From Corynebacterium sp. (GTDB lineage Bacteria > Actinomycetota > Actinomycetes > Mycobacteriales > Mycobacteriaceae), in contig JAUMTW010000001.1 in NCBI GenBank assembly GCA_030531005.1, positions 124,001 to 188,000 on the forward strand: DNA of 64,000 bases, written 5' to 3'. Below the pieces are notes generated by a model. That model had not been told where the DNA came from. It saw only the letters and a list, made by a program, of their open reading frames with translations, and made no database searches. A program made the position numbers and the translations under genes. Below, in pieces: positions 37,169-46,202 of the stretch (positions are counted from its first letter, which is position 1; every line of letters starts with the position of its first letter).

Positions 37169-38140
37169 ATGTCTCGCTATGCAGCTGTTGACTGTGGCAC
37201 CAATGCAATTCGTTTGTTGATCAGTGAAATTAACGAGTATGAGACCCGCGAAATTGTTCGTCGTATGACGGTGATTCGCTTGGGCGAAGGCGTGGATGCC
37301 ACCGGGCAGATTGATCCCAAGGCCATTCAACGTGCCCGGGTTGCTTTAAGCGAATTTGCAACCATCATGCGCAATGAGCATGTTCAAGCCGTGCGCATGG
37401 TCGCAACATCTGCAACCCGGGATGCCAGCAATAAGCAAGAATTCTTCGACATGACCGCCGAAGTTTTAGGTACGGTTATTCCAGGTGTCCAAGCCGAAGT
37501 TATCACCGGTGAGGAAGAAGCACGACTTTCCTTCCAAGGTGCTATTGCCGACATGGATCCAGAGCAAGGCCCATTCTGTGTGATCGATTTGGGCGGTGGC
37601 TCGACGGAGTTTGTGCTGGGCACTGATGCCCAGGTTTCTCAGGCGTATTCTGCGCAAATGGGGTGTGTGCGTATTTCGGAGCGCTTCTTGCACACCGATC
37701 CCATGGCAGGTGGTGAGCGCGATGCTGCTGAGTATTTTGTTCGCAAGGAATTGGCGAAGGTTAGTCAGGCGGTTGACATCAGCAAGGCTCGAAGTGTGAT
37801 TGGTTGTGCTGGTACGTTTACGACGATTGCTGCCTTAGGACTTGGTTTAGAACGCTACGATGCCACTGCCATTCACGATTCGGTATTTGATCTTGCAGGC
37901 CTGCACGTCATTTGTGAGGATCTCATCTCCCAGACCGTGGTTCAGCGCTCTCAACTACCGGTGATGCATCCCGGACGTGCTGACGTGATTGGGGGAGGTG
38001 CCTTGGTAGTTCAAGGCATTATCTCTTTGCTGCAGCAAAAGACGAAGCTGCGCCAAATCATTGTCAGCGAGAAGGACATTCTTGATGGCATAGTTGCCGA
38101 ACTCGCAGCTCAAGGATCCAAAGAAAGCGCGGACTCGTAA
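37169..38140 (+). CDS. ppx: Exopolyphosphatase / GppA-type phosphatase
   Basis: A 323-residue ASKHA-fold enzyme removing terminal phosphate from polyphosphate (or pppGpp). Motifs are AAVDCGTNAIRLLI (phosphate loop), VIDLGGGSTEFVLG, ATSATRDASN and SVIGCAGTFTTIAAL. The shorter actinobacterial Ppx form lacks the C-terminal HD domain of E. coli Ppx. Likely co-transcribed with DUF501. Confidence 0.93.
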   Translation: MSRYAAVDCGTNAIRLLISEINEYETREIVRRMTVIRLGEGVDATGQIDPKAIQRARVALSEFATIMRNEHVQAVRMVATSATRDASNKQEFFDMTAEVLGTVIPGVQAEVITGEEEARLSFQGAIADMDPEQGPFCVIDLGGGSTEFVLGTDAQVSQAYSAQMGCVRISERFLHTDPMAGGERDAAEYFVRKELAKVSQAVDISKARSVIGCAGTFTTIAALGLGLERYDATAIHDSVFDLAGLHVICEDLISQTVVQRSQLPVMHPGRADVIGGGALVVQGIISLLQQKTKLRQIIVSEKDILDGIVAELAAQGSKESADS

Positions 38141-38232
38141 CAGCAACCGTGGCCCAATTTTATGCGGTCCTTGTTCATAAGTAGCGGGGAAGTGGGTACT
38201 TAGCGGGGAGTTTGCGCTTTCCTCCTGTAGGT

Positions 38233-38263
38233 ATTACTTTTATCTAGGAGCTACAAAAGTAAT
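38233..38263. promoter_or_regulatory. AT-rich inverted repeat upstream of tRNA-Leu
   Basis: A perfect 9-bp inverted repeat, ATTACTTTT/AAAAGTAAT, with a 13-base loop lies 14 bases before the tRNA. It may be a terminator for ppx without a T tail, or a regulator site. Confidence 0.4.
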
Positions 38264-38276
38264 GCTGCCGTAGCTT

Positions 38277-38350
38277 GCCCCCATAGCCCAATTGGCAGAG
38301 GCAATCGACTTAAAATCGATTCAGTCTGGGTTCGAGTCCCAGTGGGGGCA
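38277..38350 (+). tRNA. tRNA-Leu (anticodon UAA), short variable arm
   Basis: The acceptor GCCCCCA pairs with TGGGGGC and the discriminator is A. The D-arm is GCC/GGC and the anticodon stem ATCGA/TCGAT with loop CTTAAAA gives anticodon TAA. The T-arm is CTGGG TTCGAGT CCCAG. The variable loop is only about 5 bases, so the molecule is 74 bases and class I in shape, unlike usual bacterial tRNA-Leu. CTTTTT follows as a terminator tail. Confidence 0.93.
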
Positions 38351-38692
38351 CTTTTTATGCCTGCAACAGCCAAGCCGTTTTTCTTTTGACTGCTGATGCA
38401 GTGCTCTGAAGCCCGTCGGTGCAATGAACCGAATTTTCTGCGGGCGCTTTGCAATTCCTAAAAATATCCGGTTTTCACTGAGGGAAAACCGGTAGCTGAA
38501 CGTGAGCGAGGGGAGCGCGCACACAACATGACAGTGCAGAGTTGCGGGCGTATCAGCTATAAACACGCAGGTTGTAGGTTTTTCATTCATTCGAAAGATG
38601 TAGGTTGCTTCATCTGGCGCTCTTAGGTTATCCTATGTTGTGTTAGCGGTCATTACGCAACGTTAATGTTTTCAAATTGAGAGGCGACTACT
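38351..38692. other. Regulatory gap between tRNA-Leu and ripA
   Basis: No gene. A 9-bp hairpin CCGGTTTTC/GAAAACCGG is at 38468-38492, and the ripA control region with a DtxR-like box lies at 38623-38641. Confidence 0.5.
38623..38641 (+). promoter_or_regulatory. DtxR-like iron box upstream of ripA
   Basis: TTAGGTTATCCTATGTTGT matches about 13 of 19 positions of the DtxR consensus, with the left half TTAGGTTA perfect. It sits about 50 bases before the ripA start. DtxR repression of ripA under iron sufficiency is established in C. glutamicum; its use here is inferred. Confidence 0.6.
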
Positions 38693-39694
38693 GTGTCCAA
38701 GAAACCGGCGAGCAAGAATAACTGTGTTTTGCTGTGGTGCCAGCAGGGTACTGCCATGGTCAATGCTCCCGAAAAGGTATTTAGTGTCCTCGCTGGAGAC
38801 CTAGTTATCGCACCCCAGGGTGCCTTTGTGTCTGGCACTGGGGTAGTTATCCCAATGTACTTCCCAGATTTGTCCTTCCAAGGACAAGCTCGTCGCATTC
38901 ACATTGGCACCCAGTGGAATGACTACATGCTCTACGAGTTTGCTCGCTCCCTTATGGGTGAGCGTCTGCCTTCAGCTACTGTTGGCAAGCTCTTCTGTGA
39001 TCGCGCAGCGACCCCGGCGATGCCCCAAGGTGATGCGGCTCGAGTAGTAGCGCAGCAATTGTCGAATAATCCAGCAGATCAGACCGCGTTGATCGATTTT
39101 GCAAAGCAGACCGGCGTGAGCTCGCGTACCTTGCAGCGTCAATTCCTTTCTTCGACTGGCTACACCTTCAGTGAGTGGCGTGCAGCCTATCGCGTGAGCG
39201 TGGCTGCAGGCTTACTTTCTCACGACTTCACCATTGCAGTCGTGGCCAACCTTGTGGGATTCCACGCGACGAGTTCCTTAACTCGTGCGTTCCGCCGCCA
39301 CACCGGTACGACGCCTTCAGCTTTCACCACCGGCGCAGTGGGCATGGGCCGGGCCGGAAATGCCCCAGAGATCCCCGCATCAACGACCTTCGCACGTGCC
39401 GAGGAGGATCTGGCGTTGTGGATTTACCGTGGTACTGCAACCGTGACCACCACTGGTTATTGTCGCTTTATGGGCGCAGGTGAGATTGTGACCATCCCAG
39501 CGAATACCAGCACTCGTTTGGACGTGGCGGCAGGCTCGATTGCTTTGCCAATTCCGGTTGCGCAAGCCAGGGACAACCTCACCCTGGAGGACGTCCTGCA
39601 GATCAGCCTGCACCAGGCAGACATCCCAGACGTTGTGCCTTTGGGTGCTACAGAAAAGCGCCAAGCAGAACGTGAACTGGTCCCTACTGTCTAA
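38693..39694 (+). CDS. ripA: AraC-family regulator RipA (repressor of iron proteins)
   Basis: A 333-residue regulator. The double helix-turn-helix is central (about residues 120-225: [19 protein letters not shown] and [22 protein letters not shown]), with cupin-like segments before and after it. This unusual placement, the length (331 in C. glutamicum RipA) and the position after ppx identify it as RipA. RipA represses aconitase, succinate dehydrogenase and other iron-rich enzymes when iron is scarce. The start is GTG with GAGAGG upstream. Confidence 0.85.
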   Translation: MSKKPASKNNCVLLWCQQGTAMVNAPEKVFSVLAGDLVIAPQGAFVSGTGVVIPMYFPDLSFQGQARRIHIGTQWNDYMLYEFARSLMGERLPSATVGKLFCDRAATPAMPQGDAARVVAQQLSNNPADQTALIDFAKQTGVSSRTLQRQFLSSTGYTFSEWRAAYRVSVAAGLLSHDFTIAVVANLVGFHATSSLTRAFRRHTGTTPSAFTTGAVGMGRAGNAPEIPASTTFARAEEDLALWIYRGTATVTTTGYCRFMGAGEIVTIPANTSTRLDVAAGSIALPIPVAQARDNLTLEDVLQISLHQADIPDVVPLGATEKRQAERELVPTV

Positions 39695-39932
39695 GGCAAC
39701 ATAGGCGGCAGAAGTCTGCTCATTATGCCGCAATGTATCGCACGATCGAAGTTCCCCGCAGTTTTTTGATTGCGGGGAACTTTTTAACTTTTGCCTACGT
39801 TGGATAACTAGAACGTGAGAGTTTTCCCGTCACATTCTCGGTAGTATGGATGACACTTCTCGGAGTCATACAGCACCAAGATGTTCGAATGACTGGAATA
39901 ATTCCCAGAAACTTATAGATGAAAGGAAGAGG

Positions 39933-40718
39933 ATGCGCGCTAGTAGTAACCCAGTACTTACCTCTCTGGAAAAACCGCAGAATCGTCAGCAAGCCGGAGG
40001 TTACGATAACTATGGTCAGGTGCAGCAAGAGCGTGCCATGACCGTGGATGACGTTATCTCCAAAACCGGTATCACGCTCGGGGTTATCATCGTCATGGCG
40101 ATCATTAACTTCGCCATTGGTGTAAGTAGTGCATCGACGGCGATGCTACTGACGATGGTCGGTGCCATTGGTGGTCTGATCACCGTATTAGTAGCTTCCT
40201 TCGGCAAGAAGTTTGGCTCCAAGGGTATCACCTTGACCTACGCTGCATTTGAGGGCCTATTCGTAGGCGGCTTCTCCTTCATGTTTTCCGACATGAGCAT
40301 TGGTGACGAAAACGGAAAGGTCATCATCGGCCAGGCAATCGTCGGTACCATCGGCGTATTCCTGGGGATGCTTTGGGTCTATAAGTCTGGCACCATCCGC
40401 ATGACTCCAAAGCTGAATCGCTTTATCACGGCTGCCATCTGCGGTGTCGCTGTCCTGATGCTGGTCAACCTGGTGCTGTACCTATTTGGTATTGACATGG
40501 GATTGCGTTCCGGTGGCCCTTTGGCTATCATTTTCTCCCTTTTCTGCATCGGTCTCGCTGCTATGAGCTTCCTACAAGATTTTGATGTTGCCGATAACTT
40601 GATTCGGCAGAACGCTCCAGAACGTATGGCATGGGGCGTGGCCATGGGGTTGGCTGTGACCCTTGTATGGCTCTACACCGAAATCTTGCGTCTACTGTCG
40701 TATTTCCAGCAACGATAA
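39933..40718 (+). CDS. Bax inhibitor-1 / YccA family membrane protein
   Basis: A 261-residue protein with a ~60-residue polar N-terminus and seven hydrophobic helices. The family segment near the end is FLQDFDVADNLIRQNAPERMAWGVAMG, here read in parts. BI-1 proteins are proposed Ca2+/H+ leak channels; the bacterial role is not settled. The ATG at 39933 follows AAAGGAAGAGG; an earlier in-frame ATG at 39846 lacks a site. A 17-bp terminator closes the unit. Confidence 0.92.
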   Translation: MRASSNPVLTSLEKPQNRQQAGGYDNYGQVQQERAMTVDDVISKTGITLGVIIVMAIINFAIGVSSASTAMLLTMVGAIGGLITVLVASFGKKFGSKGITLTYAAFEGLFVGGFSFMFSDMSIGDENGKVIIGQAIVGTIGVFLGMLWVYKSGTIRMTPKLNRFITAAICGVAVLMLVNLVLYLFGIDMGLRSGGPLAIIFSLFCIGLAAMSFLQDFDVADNLIRQNAPERMAWGVAMGLAVTLVWLYTEILRLLSYFQQR

Positions 40719-40743
40719 ATTGCTAACGGCCTTGAATGCCTGC

Positions 40744-40790
40744 ATCCCCCACGCTCCGAGCTTTACCTCGGAGCGTGGGGGATTTTTTGT
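40744..40790 (+). terminator. Very strong terminator after the BI-1 gene
   Basis: A perfect 17-bp stem (starts ATCCCCCACGCTCCGAG) over a 6-base loop, followed by TTTTTTGT. Confidence 0.95.
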
Positions 40791-40922
40791 AACTAGGGGG
40801 AGGGCATGCCGGTGCCCTCGGTGTGTCTATACGAAGTAGCATGTGTGCGCGCTGCTGATAACGCCGGAGCGGCTGGCTGTGTGCTGTAGCGATGCCCTGC
40901 AATAAGTCCCCTGCAATAGGAT

Positions 40923-40963
40923 AAAGCCCCTTCATACATGGATTAGATGTATGAGGGGCTTTT
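40923..40963 (-). terminator. Terminator of the lipoprotein/greA unit
   Basis: AAAGCCCC-T-TCATACAT pairs with ATGTATGAGGGGCTTT, one bulged T, 7-base loop. Read leftward it follows the lipoprotein stop closely and ends in TTTATCC. Confidence 0.8.
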
Positions 40964-40973
40964 CTGGCGTGTG

Positions 40974-41468
40974 CTATTCGCGGTTGGAAGAACTTGACGG
41001 AGCAGCACTTGAGCTGTTCGAGCGCGCACTACTTGAAGTACTAGCGCTACTTGTGGCTGAAGTGTCACTCTCCACATCGCGTTCGCTAAAGGCCCACCCT
41101 AAGGTCACCGGAATTGGATTACTCAAGGTAATGACAACTGCGGTCTTCGTGGTAGTTCCATTGCTGGTTTGTTCCCGAATGCCGGTGCCAATAGCTTCTG
41201 TGGCATCCCAAGTCTCCCAGGTGATATCAATTACTTGATCGGTATCACTGGTGCAATCCAAAGAAAAGCTCGTGGGTTCGACCTCTGGAGCTTGGATGCA
41301 ATCAATATAGCCTGGATTCTCCTTATTTGTGGCTGCGGTAGTGGTCGTGGGTGCTACCGAATTTTCCACGGAAGGGGCATCATCAGTGGCTTCGCCGGAT
41401 GCACCACTACAACCAGTAAGCAGGCCGGTTGCAATGGGCAGGATGAGGAGAATATGAAATGCGCGCAT
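40974..41468 (-). CDS. Secreted lipoprotein of unknown function
   Basis: 164 residues: a signal peptide with lipobox LLTGC (lipidated Cys about residue 20), a Thr/Ala-rich linker, and a compact domain with two cysteines (YIDCIQAPEVEP and FSLDCTSDTD) that may form a disulfide. It ends in a Ser-rich tail. It begins 5 bases after the greA stop and has no good binding site, so translation is probably coupled to greA. Confidence 0.8.
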   Translation of the reverse strand: MRAFHILLILPIATGLLTGCSGASGEATDDAPSVENSVAPTTTTAATNKENPGYIDCIQAPEVEPTSFSLDCTSDTDQVIDITWETWDATEAIGTGIREQTSNGTTTKTAVVITLSNPIPVTLGWAFSERDVESDTSATSSASTSSSARSNSSSAAPSSSSNRE

Positions 41469-41473
41469 AGGGC

Positions 41474-41995
41474 TTATTGCTGACGCAGAGTAGCAGCCTT
41501 TGCAGAGTCATACGGCTCAGCGGAAACGACAGTCACCGAGATAGTGTTGCCATTAGGAGCCTTATACTCGCGGGTCTCGCCCTCAGATGCACCTAGAATG
41601 GCGGCGCCTAGTGGGGAGTTTTCGGAGTACGTCTCCAAATCCTTATTGTCAGAAGCTGCAGCGCGGGTACCGATCAGGAAGGTCTCCTTATCGTCCTTGT
41701 CGCCGTTGTAGTACACGTGGACCACGGTTCCGACGTGGGCTACACCCTCGACAACTGCTTGGCGCTCGGTTGTGGAGTTCGCCAGGACCTCGGAGATCTG
41801 CTTAATGCGGGCTTCTTCTTGATCCTGCATTTCACGGGCGGCATCATAGCCGGCATTTTCCTTGAGGTCGCCTTCTTCGCGGCGTTCATTAATCTCAGCG
41901 GCAACCACTGGGCGGTGGGCGATGAGGGCATTGAGCTCTTCTTCCAGCTTCGCCTTGGTTTCCGGCGTGATGTACTGCTTCTGGTTTTCTGCCAT
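41474..41995 (-). CDS. greA: Transcription elongation factor GreA
   Basis: Rescues backtracked RNA polymerase by stimulating transcript cleavage. The 173-residue protein has the N-terminal coiled coil with the acidic tip (RREEGDLKENAGYDAAREMQ, in part) and a C-terminal FKBP-like domain (SPLGAAILGASEGE). The ATG at 41995 follows AAGGAAG; an upstream in-frame start is rejected. Confidence 0.97.
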   Translation of the reverse strand: MAENQKQYITPETKAKLEEELNALIAHRPVVAAEINERREEGDLKENAGYDAAREMQDQEEARIKQISEVLANSTTERQAVVEGVAHVGTVVHVYYNGDKDDKETFLIGTRAAASDNKDLETYSENSPLGAAILGASEGETREYKAPNGNTISVTVVSAEPYDSAKAATLRQQ

Positions 41996-42109
41996 GGGTG
42001 CAATCTTCCTTATAACATTGCGGACATCTATCAACTACTGTCTGCTGCCGCATAGCCGTAGAACCAGCGATTTGGTGCTCAGTGAGCTAGGTGCGGCAAC
42101 ACAACAGAA

Positions 42110-42128
42110 GGCCCCGGTCTGCGGGGCC
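42110..42128 (-). terminator. GC hairpin between DUF4307 gene and greA
   Basis: GGCCCCG/CGGGGCC, 7 bp with a 5-base loop. Read leftward it is followed by TTCTGTTG, a weak tail. Confidence 0.5.
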
Positions 42129-42249
42129 GAAAAGTATATTGCGCCATTCTAACATATCCCAGCTAGGGGATACGAACGATGCATGGGGGAAGTTAACGAC
42201 GGAGAGCTAGAGTGCTGAGTACAATTCCTTGTATCAGTTATTCCGTCAA

Positions 42250-42693
42250 TTACTCTAGGGAATAGTCCTGCTCGATAAGGTAGTCCGGCACGGTATAAGA
42301 ACAGCCATAGACATCGCCAGAGACAGCCGGCTCCGTGGTAGCGATGTGGACCACCATGCGTTGCGTGTCTTTTCCACCCGCAGGGATAAAGATTTCGCGG
42401 CGCCCGACCTCGGTGACATCATAGTTCAAGGCGGTCACAATGCAGTAGGAATCTTCACCGGTATCGTCACGTTCAATATCAACAGTGAGCTCGAAGGTGT
42501 TGTCGTCAACAGTCTTTACATTAGTGGTAGATCCAGTGACGGTATGTTCATTTGAGGTGCGCAAATACATAGCAATTGCAAGTGCGAGACCGGCGACTAA
42601 AGCTATGCAGAACAGTGCCATGAGCTTGCCCGTCCAAGTATTACCTGTAGTCCCATCGACATCGGGCTTGGCATCATAGCGGGTGCGTGCCAT
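42250..42693 (-). CDS. DUF4307 membrane protein
   Basis: A 147-residue protein with a short polar N-terminus, one membrane helix (LMALFCIALVAGLALAIAM) and an extracytoplasmic beta-rich domain with two cysteines. The family is typical of mycolic-acid actinobacteria and is usually beside mca, as here (divergent). Function unknown. GAGGAG lies 7 bases before the ATG. Confidence 0.92.
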   Translation of the reverse strand: MARTRYDAKPDVDGTTGNTWTGKLMALFCIALVAGLALAIAMYLRTSNEHTVTGSTTNVKTVDDNTFELTVDIERDDTGEDSYCIVTALNYDVTEVGRREIFIPAGGKDTQRMVVHIATTEPAVSGDVYGCSYTVPDYLIEQDYSLE

Positions 42694-42796
42694 AGAATAC
42701 TCCTCATTTGCAGGTTTAATAATCAGGCTTGGGTAGGGGCAAAAACTAGGCCATATTCTACCAGTAACTGTGTGCCAAATTTGAAAGGAACCTCAC

Positions 42797-43678
42797 GTGA
42801 GCGATTTACGACTCATGGCGATTCACGCCCATCCCGATGACGAGTCCTCGAAAGGGGCCGCAACCATGGCGCGGTATGCAGCAACAGGTGTGGATGTGCG
42901 CGTCATTACCTGCACGGGCGGTGAGCAAGGATCAATTTTGAACCCGGCGATGGATAAGCCAGGAGTACTAGATCGCCTCCCGGAGATCCGGAAGAGTGAA
43001 ATGGCCAAAGCCGCCGCAGCATTAGGCGTATCGCAACGCTGGCTTGGATATAAGGATTCTGGTTTGCCAGAAGGCGATCCACCGGCACCACTTGCGCCCG
43101 ATAGTTTTGCCTTGCAGCCTAATGGCAAAGTTGTTGGCGATTTAGTGCGGGAGATTCGCGACTTCCGCCCGCAGGTCATCATTACTTATGACGAAAATGG
43201 TGGTTACCCGCACCCGGATCACTTGAAGGTGCACGAGGTCTCTATGTTGGCCTGGGATGCCGCCGGCGATGCCGATGCCTACCCAGGAGAAGGCGAACCT
43301 TTTACCCCTTCGAAGCTGTATTATAGCCATGGCTTTATCCGACAGCGCATGGAGCTCTTCCATAATCTGCTCGTTGATGCTGGTAAACCTAGCCCCTTTG
43401 ATGGGTTGCTTGATCGTTGGGATGCCAGCATGGCCGATATAATGTCGCGAGTGACCACCCGGATTCCGTGCGCCGACTATTTCCCACAGCGCGATGCCGC
43501 TTTGGAAGCTCATGCGAGTCAAATTGATCCTCATGGAATCTTCTTCAGCACCGAACGCAGTGTCGAGGCCAAATTGTGGCCCACTGAGGAATTCGAGCTG
43601 GCAGCAACACGAGTCAGTACAACACTCCCAGAGAAGGATCTTTTCGCTGGTATCGCCGATGTGCTTGGAGATGCCTAA
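42797..43678 (+). CDS. mca: Mycothiol S-conjugate amidase
   Basis: A zinc amidase of the LmbE/PIG-L fold that splits mycothiol-toxin conjugates for export as mercapturates. Zn-site motifs are AIHAHPDDESSKGA (residues 8-21) and HPDHLKVHEV; TCTGGEQGSILNP is the family loop. 293 residues; Mca and the related MshB share this fold, and the length and context beside DUF4307 favour Mca. GTG start after AAAGGAA. Confidence 0.93.
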   Translation: MSDLRLMAIHAHPDDESSKGAATMARYAATGVDVRVITCTGGEQGSILNPAMDKPGVLDRLPEIRKSEMAKAAAALGVSQRWLGYKDSGLPEGDPPAPLAPDSFALQPNGKVVGDLVREIRDFRPQVIITYDENGGYPHPDHLKVHEVSMLAWDAAGDADAYPGEGEPFTPSKLYYSHGFIRQRMELFHNLLVDAGKPSPFDGLLDRWDASMADIMSRVTTRIPCADYFPQRDAALEAHASQIDPHGIFFSTERSVEAKLWPTEEFELAATRVSTTLPEKDLFAGIADVLGDA

Positions 43679-43866
43679 TCTCATGAGGCTGTTTGTCTCG
43701 CCCCCGATGCTGTATTCTCCGAGATTGGGCTTCCGGATGCGTCACTAGCATGCTGGAACGAGTAGAGTAGACTAATGAAGTATTCGTAGTGCGGGCATTG
43801 TTACAGCATCACAGATGCCTGGCGCTACGATCATGAATCACACATCAGCAGACAGTTGGAGGAAAA

Positions 43867-44142
43867 GTGGAATCTGCCATTTCGTTGGTGATCCTGGCCC
43901 AAGAAACCGGCCCAGTGGGATCCGAATTTGGTAAAGCTTCTCCCTTTGGCTGGTTGGTCATTGTTGCCCTGATGGCTTGCGTACTCTATATCGGCTGGGC
44001 CTTCCACCGCCGTTATACTCGCATGAACCGCCGGCGCACCTTCGCAGAAGAGCACGGGCTGGATCCTTTCGATAATGAGGCCATTGATACAGCCATGGCC
44101 GAAGCAGGGATATTAGATCGCACCAAGAAGCATTGGTTCTAA
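43867..44142 (+). CDS. Small single-pass membrane protein
   Basis: 91 residues: one helix (FGWLVIVALMACVLYIGWAF) then a basic stretch and a conserved-looking C-terminus (EEHGLDPFDNEAIDTAMAEAG). GTG start with GGAGGA 3-4 bases away. It is followed after 1 base by the prenyl synthase, so the two form one translated unit. Function unknown. Confidence 0.85.
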   Translation: MESAISLVILAQETGPVGSEFGKASPFGWLVIVALMACVLYIGWAFHRRYTRMNRRRTFAEEHGLDPFDNEAIDTAMAEAGILDRTKKHWF

Positions 44143-44143
44143 A

Positions 44144-44983
44144 ATGTTGGCGCGCTTCCAACGCCCCCATACCCTTATTGAACAGGGAATTACCTATCTG
44201 TATGCCAAGGGGCGCCGCTTAAGCGAATGGGTTTTATTGCCTGCATATGAACGCCGTTTGCTTCGCGAGGTCAATGTAGCTGCTCAGCCAGAGCATGTTG
44301 CCGTGATGTGTGACGGCAATCGACGTTGGGCTCGAGAAGCTGGTTTTGCAGATGTGAGCCATGGCCACCGAGTTGGGGCGAAGAAGATCGCCGAGCTTGT
44401 GGATTGGTGCGCCGGTACCAAAGTCAAGGTGGTTACTGTATATCTCCTTTCTACGGAAAACTTGCAGCGCTCGAGCGAAGAACTGAATTTGCTGTTTAAT
44501 ATCATCGGCGATGTCGTTGATGAATTAGCAGCCTTAGATTCCGCATGCCGCGTGCGTCTGGTTGGTAATGTGGATTTGCTCCCTCAACCGCTGCAGTCTC
44601 GCCTGCAACAAGCAATGGAGGTCACTGCAGAAAATACCGGCGTACAAGTCAATGTCGCTGTCGGTTATGGTGGGCGCCAGGAAATCGTGGCTGCGGTACA
44701 AGATATAATCGCCGAGGCTGCTGCGAATGGAGTCAGTGCTGAGGATATGGTCGCAGAAGTCTCTGTGGATTCTATTTCGGCACACTTGTACACCTCGGGT
44801 CAGCCAGATCCAGATCTGGTGATCCGAACCTCAGGCGAGCAGCGCCTTTCTGGCTTCATGCTATGGCAGGCTGCCTACTCCGAAATTTGGTTTACCGATA
44901 CCTATTGGCCGGCTTTTAGGCGTATAGACTTTTTGCGCGCCCTGCGTGAGTATTCAAATCGCAGCCGACGCTTTGGACGTTAG
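44144..44983 (+). CDS. uppS: Z-type isoprenyl diphosphate synthase (UppS family)
   Basis: Condenses isopentenyl diphosphate with cis geometry on the way to the polyprenyl phosphate wall-lipid carrier. The catalytic Asp57 is in VAVMCDGNRRWAREAGF; PDLVIRTSGEQRLSGFMLWQ and the ELAFTD-like SEIWFTD region follow. Actinomycetales carry two such enzymes, one making short Z,E-farnesyl diphosphate and one making decaprenyl diphosphate. The position before coaA and glyA matches the short-chain type, but product length cannot be read with certainty. Confidence 0.9.
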   Translation: MLARFQRPHTLIEQGITYLYAKGRRLSEWVLLPAYERRLLREVNVAAQPEHVAVMCDGNRRWAREAGFADVSHGHRVGAKKIAELVDWCAGTKVKVVTVYLLSTENLQRSSEELNLLFNIIGDVVDELAALDSACRVRLVGNVDLLPQPLQSRLQQAMEVTAENTGVQVNVAVGYGGRQEIVAAVQDIIAEAAANGVSAEDMVAEVSVDSISAHLYTSGQPDPDLVIRTSGEQRLSGFMLWQAAYSEIWFTDTYWPAFRRIDFLRALREYSNRSRRFGR

Positions 44984-45046
44984 GGTGTTGTCTTGCGCTC
45001 GCGTTAATGTAGTGCGGGTATAGTGCAGTCGGTAGAGACAAACGGC

Positions 45047-45086
45047 AGCCCCTGGGGAGGCAGATTTCTGCATTCCTCTCGGGGCT
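45047..45086. terminator. Terminator between convergent uppS and coaA
   Basis: AGCCCC/GGGGCT outer stem with inner GAGG/CCTC and CAGA/TCTG pairs. Confidence 0.6.
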
Positions 45087-45126
45087 ACTGTCGCACTGTG
45101 GGTGCTGTCTGCCACGCGTCGCTAGC

Positions 45127-46056
45127 CTAAATCTTGCGCATACGCACTTTATCAATTTGGTGGTTCGCACCTTTTTTAAGCACCAAGGACGCACGCACGC
45201 GGGTGGGCAAAATATTTTCCACCAGATTTGGCAGATTAATAGTCTGCCAAATCTCGATTGCAGTGGCACGTGCCTCATCTTCAGGCAGATCAGCAAAGTG
45301 CGAGAAATGTGCTCCGGGTTTTCGGAAAGCCGAAGTACGCAGCTGCAAAAAGCGCTCAACATACCAGCGCTCAATATCTTGAGTGCGAGCGTCGACATAA
45401 ATAGAAAAATCGAAGAGGTCACTGACACTGAGCCGTGGGGAAGTTTGCAGCACATTTAACCCCTCGACAATGAGGATATCTGGCTTGTCCACTACATGAA
45501 CTTCATCAGGAACACGGTCGTATCGTGAGTGTGAATAAATAGGGGCAGTAACATTGCGCTGCCCACCTTTGACTTCGGTGATGAAACGCAATAGGGCGCG
45601 GCGGTCATAACTTTCCGGAAACCCTTTGCGATTGAGTAGCCCACGCTCCGCGAGCTCTGCAGTTGGGTATAAGAAACCATCAGTGGTAACCAGATCCACG
45701 CGTGGGGTAGACCTCCAGCGTTGTAGCAGCACTTGCAGGAGACGTGCGGTGGTAGATTTACCTACTGCCACAGATCCTGCAATACCAATAATAAAAGGGG
45801 TGTGTGCTGGAGGTTCGCCTAAGAAGTTTGCACTGGCTTTGGTGAGTTGTTGGCGCGCCTGGACGCGTAAGTTTATGAGGCGGCTTAGCGGTAGATAGAC
45901 TTCGGCAACTTCATCTAGGTCGACTCGTTCGCCAATACCTCGCAGTTCGACGACCTCTCTTTCGCTCAGGACCTGGGGCATGGATTGGCGGAGTTTGCGC
46001 CAGGACTCGCGGTCGAAGTCAAGATACGGGGTCGAATGTTCTTGGGGACGCGCCAT
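45127..46056 (-). CDS. coaA: Pantothenate kinase, type I
   Basis: First step of coenzyme A synthesis. The 309-residue protein has the P-loop [17 protein letters not shown], then [29 protein letters not shown] and VEGLNVLQ, all type I features. The ATG at 46056 is preferred to an upstream in-frame start on length; only a weak AGG precedes it. Divergent from glyA. Confidence 0.95.
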   Translation of the reverse strand: MARPQEHSTPYLDFDRESWRKLRQSMPQVLSEREVVELRGIGERVDLDEVAEVYLPLSRLINLRVQARQQLTKASANFLGEPPAHTPFIIGIAGSVAVGKSTTARLLQVLLQRWRSTPRVDLVTTDGFLYPTAELAERGLLNRKGFPESYDRRALLRFITEVKGGQRNVTAPIYSHSRYDRVPDEVHVVDKPDILIVEGLNVLQTSPRLSVSDLFDFSIYVDARTQDIERWYVERFLQLRTSAFRKPGAHFSHFADLPEDEARATAIEIWQTINLPNLVENILPTRVRASLVLKKGANHQIDKVRMRKI

Positions 46057-46202
46057 GTACCTATTGTGACGCGAATGAGCTGGAGATGACAATGTGGGGT
46101 TGATTTGGGGGGAACTAGGGATTTGAGCGTTGCCCCACTACAATAATGCCTAATTGGCATGCGGCGTGGGGTCGCCCGCCAGAGATACTGCGAAAGGAAT
46201 CC

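Noticed and set aside
45014..45085. tRNA-like sequence resembling a D-arm (GGGTATAGTGCAGTCGGTAG)
   Set aside because: No anticodon stem or T-arm follows; the rest forms the terminator hairpin between uppS and coaA.
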